DNA from: Bacteroides muris (ex Afrizal et al. 2022)
GTDB lineage: Bacteria > Bacteroidota > Bacteroidia > Bacteroidales > Bacteroidaceae
Direction: 5' to 3'
DNA length: 64,000 nucleotides
NCBI RefSeq assembly: GCF_004793475.1
Contig: NZ_SRYZ01000003.1
Coordinates: forward strand, 124,001 to 188,000
The notes beneath the pieces were generated by a model. It did not search any database. It was not told where the DNA came from and was given only the letters and a program-made list of their open reading frames with translations. Positions 1 through 8,554 of the stretch are shown here, one piece after another (the stretch's first letter is position 1; the number at the start of each line of letters is the position of its first letter). Position numbers and translations under genes: made by a program.

Positions 1-1
1 T

Positions 2-2017
2 GCTCCGGCCCAGAAACGTATCAAAGTGGCATGTGTGGGAAACAGTATCACGTATGGCTACACACTGCCCGAACGTGAAACACAAGCTTACCCGTCACAA
101 TTACAACAAATGTTGGGTGATACCTATCAGGTAGGAAACTTCGGTAAATCAGGAGCTACCCTGCTTAACAAAGGACATCGCCCCTATATGCAGCAAGAAG
201 AGTATCGACAAGCGATGGAATTTGCCGGCGACATTGTAGTAATTCATCTAGGCATCAACGATACCGACCCTCGTGACTGGCCCCATTATCAAGATGAATT
301 TATCCGCGACTATCTAGCACTGATTGATAGTTTCCGCACCGTCCGTCCAGGCTGCAAAATCATCATTGCCAAACTGACCCCCATTGCTGACCGCCATCCA
401 CGGTTCGAATCCGGCACACGCGACTGGCACGGAGAAATCCAGCAGGCGATAGAAACCGTTGCTCGCGTAGCCGACGTACAACTGATGGATTTCGAGCAAC
501 CGCTCTACCCCTATCCTTTCCTCTTACCCGATGCCATCCATCCCAACCCCGAAGGTGCCAAGATTCTGGCACAAACCGTCTATTCTGCCATTACAGGCGA
601 CTATGGAGGTCTGCAAATGCCTATCACTTATACAAATGGAATGGTTCTGCAACGCGACCGTCCCTTGTTAATCAAAGGAAAAGCAAACGCCCATAGTAAA
701 ATAAAAGTAAAAATAGCCGGGCAGAAGAAAACAACCGAAACCAACAGCCAAGGATGCTGGCAGGTGACATTGGCTCCCCTAGCAGCCGGAGGGCCACACA
801 CCTTGAGCATCACAGACGGAAAAACCTCCTTATTATATAAGGACGTATTGGCAGGCGAAGTATGGCTTTGCTCAGGACAGTCCAATATGGAATTCATGCT
901 GAAAGCCACCACTACTGCCGCAGAGGATGTCCCTGCCGCAACCGATGACCAGCTACGCCTATTCGACATGAAAGGCCGATGGCTGACATACGCCGTAGAA
1001 TGGCCGGTGTCCGTACTCGACTCACTGAACCACCTGCAATACTACAAACATGCCCAATGGGAAAACGCCACTCCAGAAACAGCCCGTGACTTCTCTGCCA
1101 TAGCCTTCTACTTCGGGAAAATGTTACGTGACAGCCTGCAAGTACCGGTCGGATTGATTTGCAATGCCGTAGGAGGTTCGCCCACCGAAGCATGGATAGA
1201 ACGCAGCACGTTGGAATACCGGTTCCCTGCCATACTGAAACAATGGACTGGCAATGATTTTATCCAGGACTGGGTACGTGGCCGCGCTGCATTGAACATC
1301 AAAAAATCCAGCTACAAAGAGCAACGCCATCCCTACGAACCCTGCTACCTCTATGAGGCAGGCATCCGCCCCTTGGAAAGTTTCCCCATAAAAGGCGTCA
1401 TCTGGTACCAAGGAGAGTCAAACGCACATAATTTCACCACACACGAAAAGCTGTTCCATCTACTTGTAGATAGTTGGCGCAAGAATTGGAACGACAAGCA
1501 ACTACCTTTCTACTATGTACAACTTTCCAGCATAGACCGCCCTTCATGGCCATGGTTCCGCGATAGCCAGCGGAGAATGATGAATACCATCCCTGCAACA
1601 GGCATGGCTGTTTCCAGCGATCTCGGAGATTCGTTGGATGTGCATCCGCGCAACAAAAAGCCTATCGGTGACCGACTGGGACGCTGGGCATTGAACCGCA
1701 CCTACAACCATACGCAAGTAGTGCCCTCAGGACCTATGTTCCGCAACGTGGAGTTCCGTAATGGTGCAGCATATCTGACATTCGACTATGGTGAAGGATT
1801 GCACAGTGCCGACGGTCAGCCTCTGCACACTTTTGAGGTGGCAGAAATTGACGGATTGTTTGAACCCGCCGTTGCCGAGGTAGAAGGAAACCACCTGAAG
1901 GTCTATAATAAAAACATCAAGAATCCACGCTACGTGCGCTATGGCTGGCAACCATTTACTCGCGCCAATCTGGTGAACGAAACAGGATTACCGGCTTCTA
2001 CGTTCCGGACAGAATAG
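2..2017 (+). CDS. Two-domain sialate O-acetylesterase (SGNH + SASA), 5' partial
   Basis: This is an exported esterase that would remove O-acetyl groups from sialic acids so that sialidase and lyase can act. The reading frame is open to the window edge and begins APAQKRIKV, which looks like the end of a signal peptide, so the true start lies upstream. The GTG at 26 is internal. The N-terminal SGNH domain shows GNSITYG, GINDTD and DAIHPN (Ser, Asn and Asp/His blocks). The C-terminal SASA domain shows CSGQSNMEF, WYQGESNA and DVHPRNK. The fusion resembles NanS-type esterases of Bacteroides and Tannerella (family knowledge). It lies upstream of SusC/D, GH20 and nan genes, which supports a role in sialic acid use. 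It could also act on other acetylated glycans. Confidence 0.85.
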   Translation, partial: APAQKRIKVACVGNSITYGYTLPERETQAYPSQLQQMLGDTYQVGNFGKSGATLLNKGHRPYMQQEEYRQAMEFAGDIVVIHLGINDTDPRDWPHYQDEFIRDYLALIDSFRTVRPGCKIIIAKLTPIADRHPRFESGTRDWHGEIQQAIETVARVADVQLMDFEQPLYPYPFLLPDAIHPNPEGAKILAQTVYSAITGDYGGLQMPITYTNGMVLQRDRPLLIKGKANAHSKIKVKIAGQKKTTETNSQGCWQVTLAPLAAGGPHTLSITDGKTSLLYKDVLAGEVWLCSGQSNMEFMLKATTTAAEDVPAATDDQLRLFDMKGRWLTYAVEWPVSVLDSLNHLQYYKHAQWENATPETARDFSAIAFYFGKMLRDSLQVPVGLICNAVGGSPTEAWIERSTLEYRFPAILKQWTGNDFIQDWVRGRAALNIKKSSYKEQRHPYEPCYLYEAGIRPLESFPIKGVIWYQGESNAHNFTTHEKLFHLLVDSWRKNWNDKQLPFYYVQLSSIDRPSWPWFRDSQRRMMNTIPATGMAVSSDLGDSLDVHPRNKKPIGDRLGRWALNRTYNHTQVVPSGPMFRNVEFRNGAAYLTFDYGEGLHSADGQPLHTFEVAEIDGLFEPAVAEVEGNHLKVYNKNIKNPRYVRYGWQPFTRANLVNETGLPASTFRTE

Positions 2018-2046
2018 TATATTTATCCCTTTCCGCATCAATAAAG

Positions 2047-2088
2047 AAAAAGGCTACACTCTCCACACAAAAGGGGGTAGCCTTTTTT
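2047..2088 (+). terminator. Intrinsic terminator after esterase
   Basis: The arms aaaaaggctac (2047-2057) and gtagcctttttt (2077-2088) form an 11-bp stem ending in a T-run, 30 bases after the esterase stop. It would end the esterase transcript before the inverted SusC fragment. Confidence 0.85.
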
Positions 2089-2191
2089 CTACCACTGGTA
2101 TCAAACATTTATAAGCCATCAATTTTTGGGAACAAAAGAGACTCTCTGGCATATATCGACCTTGGTAAAAAGCAACAGGAAAAATATATGA

Positions 2192-2742
2192 TTAACGTGA
2201 GTTCGAAATAATACTGGGTGATTCACCCGGCTGACCACTGGTGTCAACTACACGAAGCCCAGTAACTGAACCTTGTAAAGATTGTCCAACATTACTGAAA
2301 GCAGCATTTTCCAACACTTTGTTGCCCATTTTCGAGATAGCAGTTGTCAACGCAACACGTTTTTGCGAGTCCCCATAACCTACTACCACCACTTCCTCCA
2401 GTAATTCAGAATCCTCCTGCAAACTAATGTTAAGTAGTTTTTCATTCCAAACCTGTTCTACCGTTTTGTAACCCACAAATGAAATTTGGATAATGTCGCC
2501 TTCTTTCACACCGGACAAAGAGAAATTACCATCGATGTCGGTAATCACACCATTGGTACTTCCTTTTACTACTACCGAGGCACCGATAACAGGACCGAAT
2601 GCATCATTTACCACACCTTTACAAACACTGCTCTGTCGCGTGGCATACACCCTGCTACATCAGGGTTTGCAGCATAAACCGCTCCTGTTGAGCCTCCCAA
2701 CAAAAGCAGCATCATGCTGACTGTTCTGAATTGTCTAAACAT
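2192..2742 (-). pseudogene. Truncated, frameshifted SusC N-terminal fragment
   Basis: The minus strand carries a second copy of the beginning of the SusC gene at 3351, from the ATG (2742) through the signal peptide and carboxypeptidase-regulatory-like domain into the start of the plug. After GATGTAGCAGGG the copy lacks one A relative to the plus copy (near 2660), which shifts the frame between signal peptide and mature region. Downstream frame 2192-2650 stays open and is residue-for-residue the same as SusC from QSSVCKGVV to the GYKTVEQ region, then diverges. It stops after PSII, just before the LRGG of the plug, so it has no barrel. It is a dead remnant or a silent partner of the inverted-repeat system, not a functional receptor. 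Confidence 0.85.
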
Positions 2743-2761
2743 AATAATGCAATTTAAGGTT
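2454..2761 (-). repeat. Left arm of ~300-bp inverted homology
   Basis: The reverse complement of this stretch is nearly identical to 3332-3640, from AACCTTAAATT before the ATG to TAGAACA in codon ~97 of SusC. The differences seen are a single-base indel and a few substitutions. Homology stops abruptly at the inner side, where the two leaders differ, and at the coding end. Such arms permit homologous inversion of the DNA between them. Confidence 0.8.
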
Positions 2762-2825
2762 CATAATAGGGTCTATAACCCGTTTTACCTATTCATTATT
2801 AACTCAGTTATTAATATTAAACCTA

Positions 2826-2841
2826 AGTACTTCCAGAACTA
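2826..2841 (-). repeat. Left 16-bp inverted repeat of putative invertible promoter
   Basis: AGTACTTCCAGAACTA here is the exact reverse complement of TAGTTCTGGAAGTACT at 3252-3267. Each copy lies about 84 bases upstream of an equivalent SusC ATG (2742 on minus, 3351 on plus). The placement is that expected of recombination sites bounding an invertible promoter. Confidence 0.7.
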
Positions 2842-3251
2842 AAATCAACTTTACCACCAAGCTTTTCTTAGAGACAGAGTGAGAGGTTGATAATCTGGCA
2901 AATTATCAGTGTACTATAGGGTTAGCAAATTGTAGCGTCAATGTATTTGCGAAATATTCATTCAATAATTTAATAGGGAGCCGTCATTTTGTTAAAAACA
3001 GTACTTACATCATTATATTTAGAATAGTTTGAGGATTGTTTTCTTTTTGATAATAAAGATAAGATTACCAAACTATTTACTTAAAAAAATATTAACCTCT
3101 ATTGCAATAGTCTTTTTTGTATAACGAGCAAGTTATTTCCCTCTAAAAACAAAAAAGCATATGGTTAATAAAAAATATTTTTATTAACTAAGCAGTGTTA
3201 TTAAAATTGTTATTATATTTGCGGCAAATATCAAATACTTCTTTAAATATA
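2842..3251 (+). promoter_or_regulatory. Putative invertible promoter segment, currently facing SusC
   Basis: This is 410 bp of AT-rich non-coding DNA between the 16-bp inverted repeats. A Bacteroides-type -7 box TATATTTG lies at 3214-3221, pointing right towards the intact SusC. No clear TTTG -33 box sits at the usual spacing. I found no matching -7 box in the other orientation. A small hairpin, TGATAAT/ATTATCA, lies at 2888-2908. As read here the switch would be ON for the intact receptor, and inversion would aim the promoter at the fragment. The evidence is structural only. Confidence 0.55.
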
Positions 3252-3267
3252 TAGTTCTGGAAGTACT
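3252..3267 (+). repeat. Right 16-bp inverted repeat of putative invertible promoter
   Basis: TAGTTCTGGAAGTACT is the partner of 2826-2841. It is separated from the SusC start by a leader of ~83 bases that differs from the leader of the fragment except for its last ~20 bases. Confidence 0.7.
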
Positions 3268-3331
3268 ATGCTTACTTTAATGATATGAATATTTGATATA
3301 AGGTCATTTGCAAACTGGTTATTTATATATA

Positions 3332-3640
3332 AACCTTAAATTACATTATTATGTTTAGACAATTCAGAACAGTCAGCATGATGCTGCTTTTGTTGGGAGG
3401 CTCAACAGGAGCGGTTTATGCTGCAAACCCTGATGTAGCAGGGATGTATGACACACAACAGAGCAGTGTTTGCAAAGGTGTGGTAAATGATGCATTCGGT
3501 CCTGTTATCGGTGCCTCGGTAGTAGTAAAAGGAAGTACCAATGGTGTGATTACCGACATCGATGGTAATTTCTCTTTGTCCGGTGTGAAAGAAGGCGACA
3601 TTATCCAAATTTCATTTGTGGGTTACAAAACGGTAGAACA
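3332..3640 (+). repeat. Right arm of ~300-bp inverted homology
   Basis: This partner of 2454-2761 covers the end of the leader and roughly the first 97 codons of the intact SusC gene. Near identity in this arm, against strong divergence just after it, suggests recent duplication or gene conversion between the arms. Confidence 0.8.
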
Positions 3641-6600
3641 AGCCTGGAACGGAAAACCATTGAACATCACGATGAAGGAAGACGCAGAAATGCTGGAAGA
3701 GGTTGTTGTTACTGCCTATGGTGGAAAAACGCTCCGTTCCAAGGTTACCAATTCAATTTCCAAAGTAGATAAAGAAGTGCTAGCAAGCGGTCTCCACTCC
3801 AACCCTGCCCAAGCATTATCCGGTGCAGTATCGGGCTTGCAGGTTCGTCAGACTTCCGGTGACCCGAGTGCTACACCTACCTTGATTCTGCGTGGTGGTA
3901 CAAGTCTGGACGGTTCGGGCTCTCCTTTGGTCATCATTGACGGTGCACAACGTGAGTTGAGTGACATCAACCCTTCTGACATCGAGTCCATGGAAGTAAT
4001 GAAAGACGCAGGTGCTACCGCCATCTATGGTGCCCGTGCCGCCAACGGTGTGATTCTTGTAACCACCAAACGCGGTAAGGACGGTGTGAGCAACATCGGT
4101 GTGAAAGCTAAATTCGGTTTGAATTACTTCAACAACAACTACAACTTTTTAGGTGCAGAAGAGTACATCTATTGGATGCGTAAGTCATATCAGAATGCCT
4201 CCCAGATATATAAGAAGTCAGACGGTTCGTGGGCTGGCTGGACCAATCTGAGCAGTTTGAGCGGTGCGCAGCCTTACGGTACGGGTAACATCTATTTCAA
4301 TGCTGACGGCACTGTAGCCGATGGCAACAAAGTAAGCAATGCCAACTGGAGTGTCATGAAATACAGTGATGACCTAGCATTCTTGCTCAACAAGGGTTGG
4401 AAAACCATGATAGACCCTGTGTATGGCGACAAACTTATCTTCAAGGAATTCATGCTGGAAGACACAAATGTCAACTCTCCGGCATTCAGCCAAGATTACA
4501 CGGTTGATTTCACAGGAGGTAACGAGAAAGGTACGTACTATGCCTCGATAGGTTTCAACAATTCGGAAGGCAATGCTACCAACAACTGGTACAAGCGTTT
4601 CACCTTCACCTTCAATGCGGACTACAAAATCAAATCTTGGCTGACCTCCAATTCTTCATTGAACTATTCGCACAACACGTGGGACGGTCTGGTAGGCAAT
4701 GCCGATGCAGCCAGCTATTTCAGCCGGGTGTTCTCTTTGCCTCCCACCTTCCGTGGCAAGAATGAGGACGGCGAATGGTTGATTGGTGTGCGCGGAACGG
4801 GCGATGCCAACGTGCTGGCCTACAAGGATGCCCTGCACAGAGACAACAATACCGACAAATACACCATGACACAAGCCTTTACGGCACATTTGATGAAAGA
4901 TTTGGACTTGAAGTTCAGCGGAAGTTGGTACTACGAGGACCGCAAGTACGAATACTTCAACTCCGACTATATGACCGGTGTAAACAATTGGAATAGAGAC
5001 CACTATACGTATGACGATTACAACCGGAAGTTGAACCAAACTTACAACGTCATCGCCACCTACAACCGGAACTTCAGAAAGCACGATGTCAATGCGATGC
5101 TCGGTTTCGAGTATTTCATCGCGCAGGAAAAGGGATTCAATGCATACGGTTACGGAGCACCTACAGGCGATTTTCAGGATTTGAACCTGACAGATCCCGA
5201 AAGACGCTACATGGATTCATGGCACTACGAAAACCGCATCATGTCGTTCTTCGGCAAAGTGGACTATTCTTTCAATGAAAAATATCTTATATCTGCCGTA
5301 CTCCGCCGCGACGGTTACTCCCGTCTGAACAAGGATGCCCGCTGGGGTGTCTTCCCAGGTATTTCCGCCGGTTGGATTATCGGTAAAGAAAACTTTATGG
5401 AGGGGTTGCGGGACATCATCTCCTTCGCTAAAATCCGTGCAAGCTACGGATCAAACGGTAACGTGGATACCAAATATATCGGTGATTATACCGTGCAGGG
5501 TTCTTATGGAAGTGTCGGCAAATACAACGGTGGAGGTACTAACAGCCTGACCGGGCTGCCGAACCCAAACCTAACCTGGGAAAAATCTTATACCTTCGAA
5601 GTAGGTGCAGACCTCAGTTTCCTGAACAACCGCTACAACGCAAATGTCACGTTCTACAACCGCCGCACGAAAGACAAGCTGGCTTACATCACGTTGCCTT
5701 CGCACTCGGGTATCAGTAGCTACCTGACCAACAATGGCGAAATCCAGAACATTGGTGTCGAAATCGAGCTCAATGCCAAAGTGTTCGAAACGAAAGATTG
5801 GAAATGGAACATTGGCGCCAACATCGCCTATAACAAAAACAAGGTCATCTCCTTGCCCAACAACGGTCTGGACAGAAACATGCAGAATGCCTTTGAAGTA
5901 TACACGGGAAAGAAATCGGCAAACGGCTCATGGGAAAAAATATGGGTAGGTGGCTATCAGGAAGGACAGGAACCGGGTGCCATTTATGGTTTCAAGGCAG
6001 AAGGCATTTACCAAAGCTACGATGATATACCAGGTAACTTGAAAGACATCTCTACCGGTAACAACGGTTCAAGCAACAAGACTCTCTACGGTCCCGAAGC
6101 ATGGGCAAAGCTGAGCGATGCCGAAAAAGCGAACGGCCTACCTATCCAACCGGGCGACGTGAAGTGGAAAGACGTAAACGGAGACGGTGTGATAGACAAT
6201 TATGACAAGGTGAAACTGGGCAATACCGTTCCTCACTGGACCGGTGGTATTAACACCAACGTGTCTTGGAAAGGACTGACCTTTACCGCACGATTCGACT
6301 TCGCGTTGGGTCATAAGATATTCGACTCGAAGACCCCGTGGATTATGGGTAACATGCAAGGTACTTACAATACCATCGACCTGGTGAGCAACACATGGTC
6401 TGAAGACAACAAGGGTGCCAGATATCCTACGTATGTATTTGCCGATCAAAATGGAAAACGCAACTATGCCCGCGACAACAACAGCCTGTTCGTTGATAAC
6501 GCAAGCTACCTGTCTATCCGGGAACTCAGCCTGAGCTACAGCCTGCCGAAATCCTGGATACAGAAAGTGAAAATGGAAAGAGTAGATTTGAACATCACTG

Positions 6601-6722
6601 CCCAGAACTTAGGCTACATCACCGGAGCCAAATATGTGGCATCTCCTGAATATGGTGCAAACGGCTGGGGAGGATACCCGTTGCCAACAAATCTCGTGTT
6701 TGGCGTAAATGTAACATTCTAA
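3351..6722 (+). CDS. SusC-family TonB-dependent outer-membrane receptor (NanO-like candidate)
   Basis: This is an outer-membrane barrel that imports glycan pieces with a SusD partner, using TonB energy. The 1123 residues start with a signal peptide ending GAVYAA. A carboxypeptidase-regulatory-like domain follows (~38-125, KGVVNDAFGPVIGASVVVKG). Next are the LEEVVVTAYG linker, a plug (~155-245, with LILRGG, VIIDG and AIYGARAANGVILVTTKRG) and a barrel ending in NVTF. The next gene, 22 bases on, is SusD. Esterases, GH20 and the nan operon nearby suggest sialic acid or sialylated glycans as cargo, comparable to NanO of B. fragilis (inference). Its promoter lies in a putative invertible segment and its first 97 codons are duplicated in reverse upstream. 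Confidence 0.92.
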   Translation: MFRQFRTVSMMLLLLGGSTGAVYAANPDVAGMYDTQQSSVCKGVVNDAFGPVIGASVVVKGSTNGVITDIDGNFSLSGVKEGDIIQISFVGYKTVEQAWNGKPLNITMKEDAEMLEEVVVTAYGGKTLRSKVTNSISKVDKEVLASGLHSNPAQALSGAVSGLQVRQTSGDPSATPTLILRGGTSLDGSGSPLVIIDGAQRELSDINPSDIESMEVMKDAGATAIYGARAANGVILVTTKRGKDGVSNIGVKAKFGLNYFNNNYNFLGAEEYIYWMRKSYQNASQIYKKSDGSWAGWTNLSSLSGAQPYGTGNIYFNADGTVADGNKVSNANWSVMKYSDDLAFLLNKGWKTMIDPVYGDKLIFKEFMLEDTNVNSPAFSQDYTVDFTGGNEKGTYYASIGFNNSEGNATNNWYKRFTFTFNADYKIKSWLTSNSSLNYSHNTWDGLVGNADAASYFSRVFSLPPTFRGKNEDGEWLIGVRGTGDANVLAYKDALHRDNNTDKYTMTQAFTAHLMKDLDLKFSGSWYYEDRKYEYFNSDYMTGVNNWNRDHYTYDDYNRKLNQTYNVIATYNRNFRKHDVNAMLGFEYFIAQEKGFNAYGYGAPTGDFQDLNLTDPERRYMDSWHYENRIMSFFGKVDYSFNEKYLISAVLRRDGYSRLNKDARWGVFPGISAGWIIGKENFMEGLRDIISFAKIRASYGSNGNVDTKYIGDYTVQGSYGSVGKYNGGGTNSLTGLPNPNLTWEKSYTFEVGADLSFLNNRYNANVTFYNRRTKDKLAYITLPSHSGISSYLTNNGEIQNIGVEIELNAKVFETKDWKWNIGANIAYNKNKVISLPNNGLDRNMQNAFEVYTGKKSANGSWEKIWVGGYQEGQEPGAIYGFKAEGIYQSYDDIPGNLKDISTGNNGSSNKTLYGPEAWAKLSDAEKANGLPIQPGDVKWKDVNGDGVIDNYDKVKLGNTVPHWTGGINTNVSWKGLTFTARFDFALGHKIFDSKTPWIMGNMQGTYNTIDLVSNTWSEDNKGARYPTYVFADQNGKRNYARDNNSLFVDNASYLSIRELSLSYSLPKSWIQKVKMERVDLNITAQNLGYITGAKYVASPEYGANGWGGYPLPTNLVFGVNVTF

Positions 6723-6744
6723 ACTATTAAAAAACAACAGAATT

Positions 6745-8340
6745 ATGAAGAAATTTATATACGGCATCGCCGGTGCATTATTATTCGGCATGTACAGTTG
6801 CGATACCTTAGACTTGAGTCCGGAAGACTATGCGGCTGCCGGCAATTATTGGAAAAATCCAGAACAAGTAAGCACCTACATGAACGGCCTGCATGCTTAC
6901 CTTAGAGATGATTATTCTTCACCGTTGGTGTTGGGTGAATTGAGAGGCGGAACCATGCGTGAAGGAACTTCTTCCATCAATACATCTTTGAATTCATCTT
7001 CCATCATCCGCAACGACTTGCGTACCACCAGCACAGGTATAAGCAATTGGAACAATTATTATGAAAATATTCTGCAAGTGAACCACTTCATCGAGCAAGT
7101 GAGAGACGAGTGCGCGTTCCTGAGTGAATCGGCACGCAATACTTTCTTGGGACAAGCTTATGGTATGCGCGCCTACTATTACTTCATGCTGTACAGAACG
7201 TATGGTGCCGTGCCCTTGGAAAAAGATATCAAGATATTAGATGGAAAGATTGACGCTGTAAGTTTGTACATGAAACGCTCTTCGGCTGAAGATGTGCTTG
7301 CGTTTATCAAGAAAGACATCAACGATTCTGAAACTGCTTTCGGATCAACAACTTCTTTCGACAAATATTATTGGTCGAAGTACGCCACTTTGTTCCTGAA
7401 AGCGCAGATTTATCTGTGGTCGGCAAAGGTGACTACCAATGATGACGAAAAACCTCATACAGCTACCGGAACATCGGATTTGGAGATAGCCCAAAAAGCT
7501 TTGAACGAAATCATCGGCAGCAACAAGTTTTCCTTGATGAAGAACTATGCCGATATCTTCGATTATGGCAAAAAAGCCAATAACACAGAGTCTATTTTAT
7601 CCATGTATTTCGACCGTGGTGAAACGACTCACTGGGGAAGCAGCTTTTTATATACTCCGTCTATCGTAGTGGGTTCTTACTATAATCCCGATGGTACCGT
7701 CATGCAGGACGTACTTCAGTTGAACACTGCCGGTATCGTAAGATATGAGTGGAAATCTGCTTTCATCAAGTCGTTCGACCAGACTGACAGCCGCCGTGCC
7801 GCTACTTTCCTGGAATACTATCAGGACAAGGAACTGACAAAACACGGTTCAAGCATGCTGAAATTGGTGGGTCACGTAGCCGATGGCATCCGCTATTTCG
7901 ACAATGACATTGTTATGATGAGATATGCAGATGTACTGCTGATGATGGCCGAAGTGGAAAACGGTCTTGGCAAACCGTGTGCTTCTTACATCAACGAGGT
8001 GCGCAAACGCGCCTATGGTGAGAACTATACGGAGGACGTGACCTACACAGACGGCACCTATGCCGAAAATGAATTGGCTATTTTGAAAGAACGCGACAAG
8101 GAGTTTGCCGGTGAAGGTACACGTTGGTTCGACTTGGTACGTATGCACGATGCTGCCAAGAAGCCTTTGGCATTCTCAGTTGCCGTGGCTTATCTGGAGC
8201 CCGGAGAAGAGGCTGCTGCAGTGTTAAGTAACACGGAAGAATATAAGTTACTGTGGCCTATTAATATTGGTGTCATGACAGCCGATCCGGAAATCAAACA
8301 GACCTGGGGATATAATCAAGCAGAGAATATCGAAGATTGA
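6745..8340 (+). CDS. SusD-family glycan-binding lipoprotein (NanU-like candidate)
   Basis: This is a surface lipoprotein that captures the ligand and forms the lid of the SusC barrel encoded just upstream. The 531 residues have a lipobox with Cys19 (GMYSC) followed by DTLDLSPEDY. SusD hallmarks include the N-terminal TPR-like helices, GQAYGMRAYYYFMLYRTYG, and a C-terminal MRYADVLLMMAEVENGLG then NEVRKRAYG and RWFDLVRM. Length is typical of the family. Co-transcription with SusC is implied by the 22-base gap, and a terminator follows. Context suggests a sialic acid or host glycan ligand (NanU-like), which the sequence alone does not prove. Confidence 0.92.
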   Translation: MKKFIYGIAGALLFGMYSCDTLDLSPEDYAAAGNYWKNPEQVSTYMNGLHAYLRDDYSSPLVLGELRGGTMREGTSSINTSLNSSSIIRNDLRTTSTGISNWNNYYENILQVNHFIEQVRDECAFLSESARNTFLGQAYGMRAYYYFMLYRTYGAVPLEKDIKILDGKIDAVSLYMKRSSAEDVLAFIKKDINDSETAFGSTTSFDKYYWSKYATLFLKAQIYLWSAKVTTNDDEKPHTATGTSDLEIAQKALNEIIGSNKFSLMKNYADIFDYGKKANNTESILSMYFDRGETTHWGSSFLYTPSIVVGSYYNPDGTVMQDVLQLNTAGIVRYEWKSAFIKSFDQTDSRRAATFLEYYQDKELTKHGSSMLKLVGHVADGIRYFDNDIVMMRYADVLLMMAEVENGLGKPCASYINEVRKRAYGENYTEDVTYTDGTYAENELAILKERDKEFAGEGTRWFDLVRMHDAAKKPLAFSVAVAYLEPGEEAAAVLSNTEEYKLLWPINIGVMTADPEIKQTWGYNQAENIED

Positions 8341-8379
8341 CGATACTAGCCTTATTTATATATATATCAATCACTTTAT

Positions 8380-8413
8380 GCCCGGGACTAAACACCCGGG
8401 CTATTGTGTTTTA
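8380..8413 (+). terminator. Intrinsic terminator after SusC/SusD
   Basis: The stem gcccggg (8380-8386) / cccgggc (8395-8401) has an 8-base loop and is followed by a T-rich tail (tattgtgtttt). It ends the susCD transcript 40 bases after the SusD stop. Confidence 0.8.
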
Positions 8414-8476
8414 TATGGAGACGTAGCTTTATATCCATAAATTTGAAAAATTGTACAGAATATTAAGAAAAAGTCC

Positions 8477-8484
8477 TATCTTTG
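8477..8484 (+). promoter_or_regulatory. -7 box candidate for GH20 gene
   Basis: TATCTTTG matches the Bacteroides TAnnTTTG -7 consensus, 71 bases before the GH20 ATG and after the susCD terminator. The -33 region is weak (ATTG at 8450-8453, spacer 23). It suggests the GH20 gene has its own promoter. Confidence 0.5.
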
Positions 8485-8554
8485 TTGTATCAATTTACCT
8501 AAAGAGTATATTGAAGTTCACCCATTTATTATACAAAAAACATCTATTTATGCC

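Noticed and set aside
2826..3267. The recombinase at 62059 as the invertase for the SusC promoter
   Set aside because: The 16-bp repeat TAGTTCTGGAAGTACT has no resemblance to the 19-bp CTCTT-CCC-AAGAG sites beside that recombinase, and the loci are 59 kb apart.
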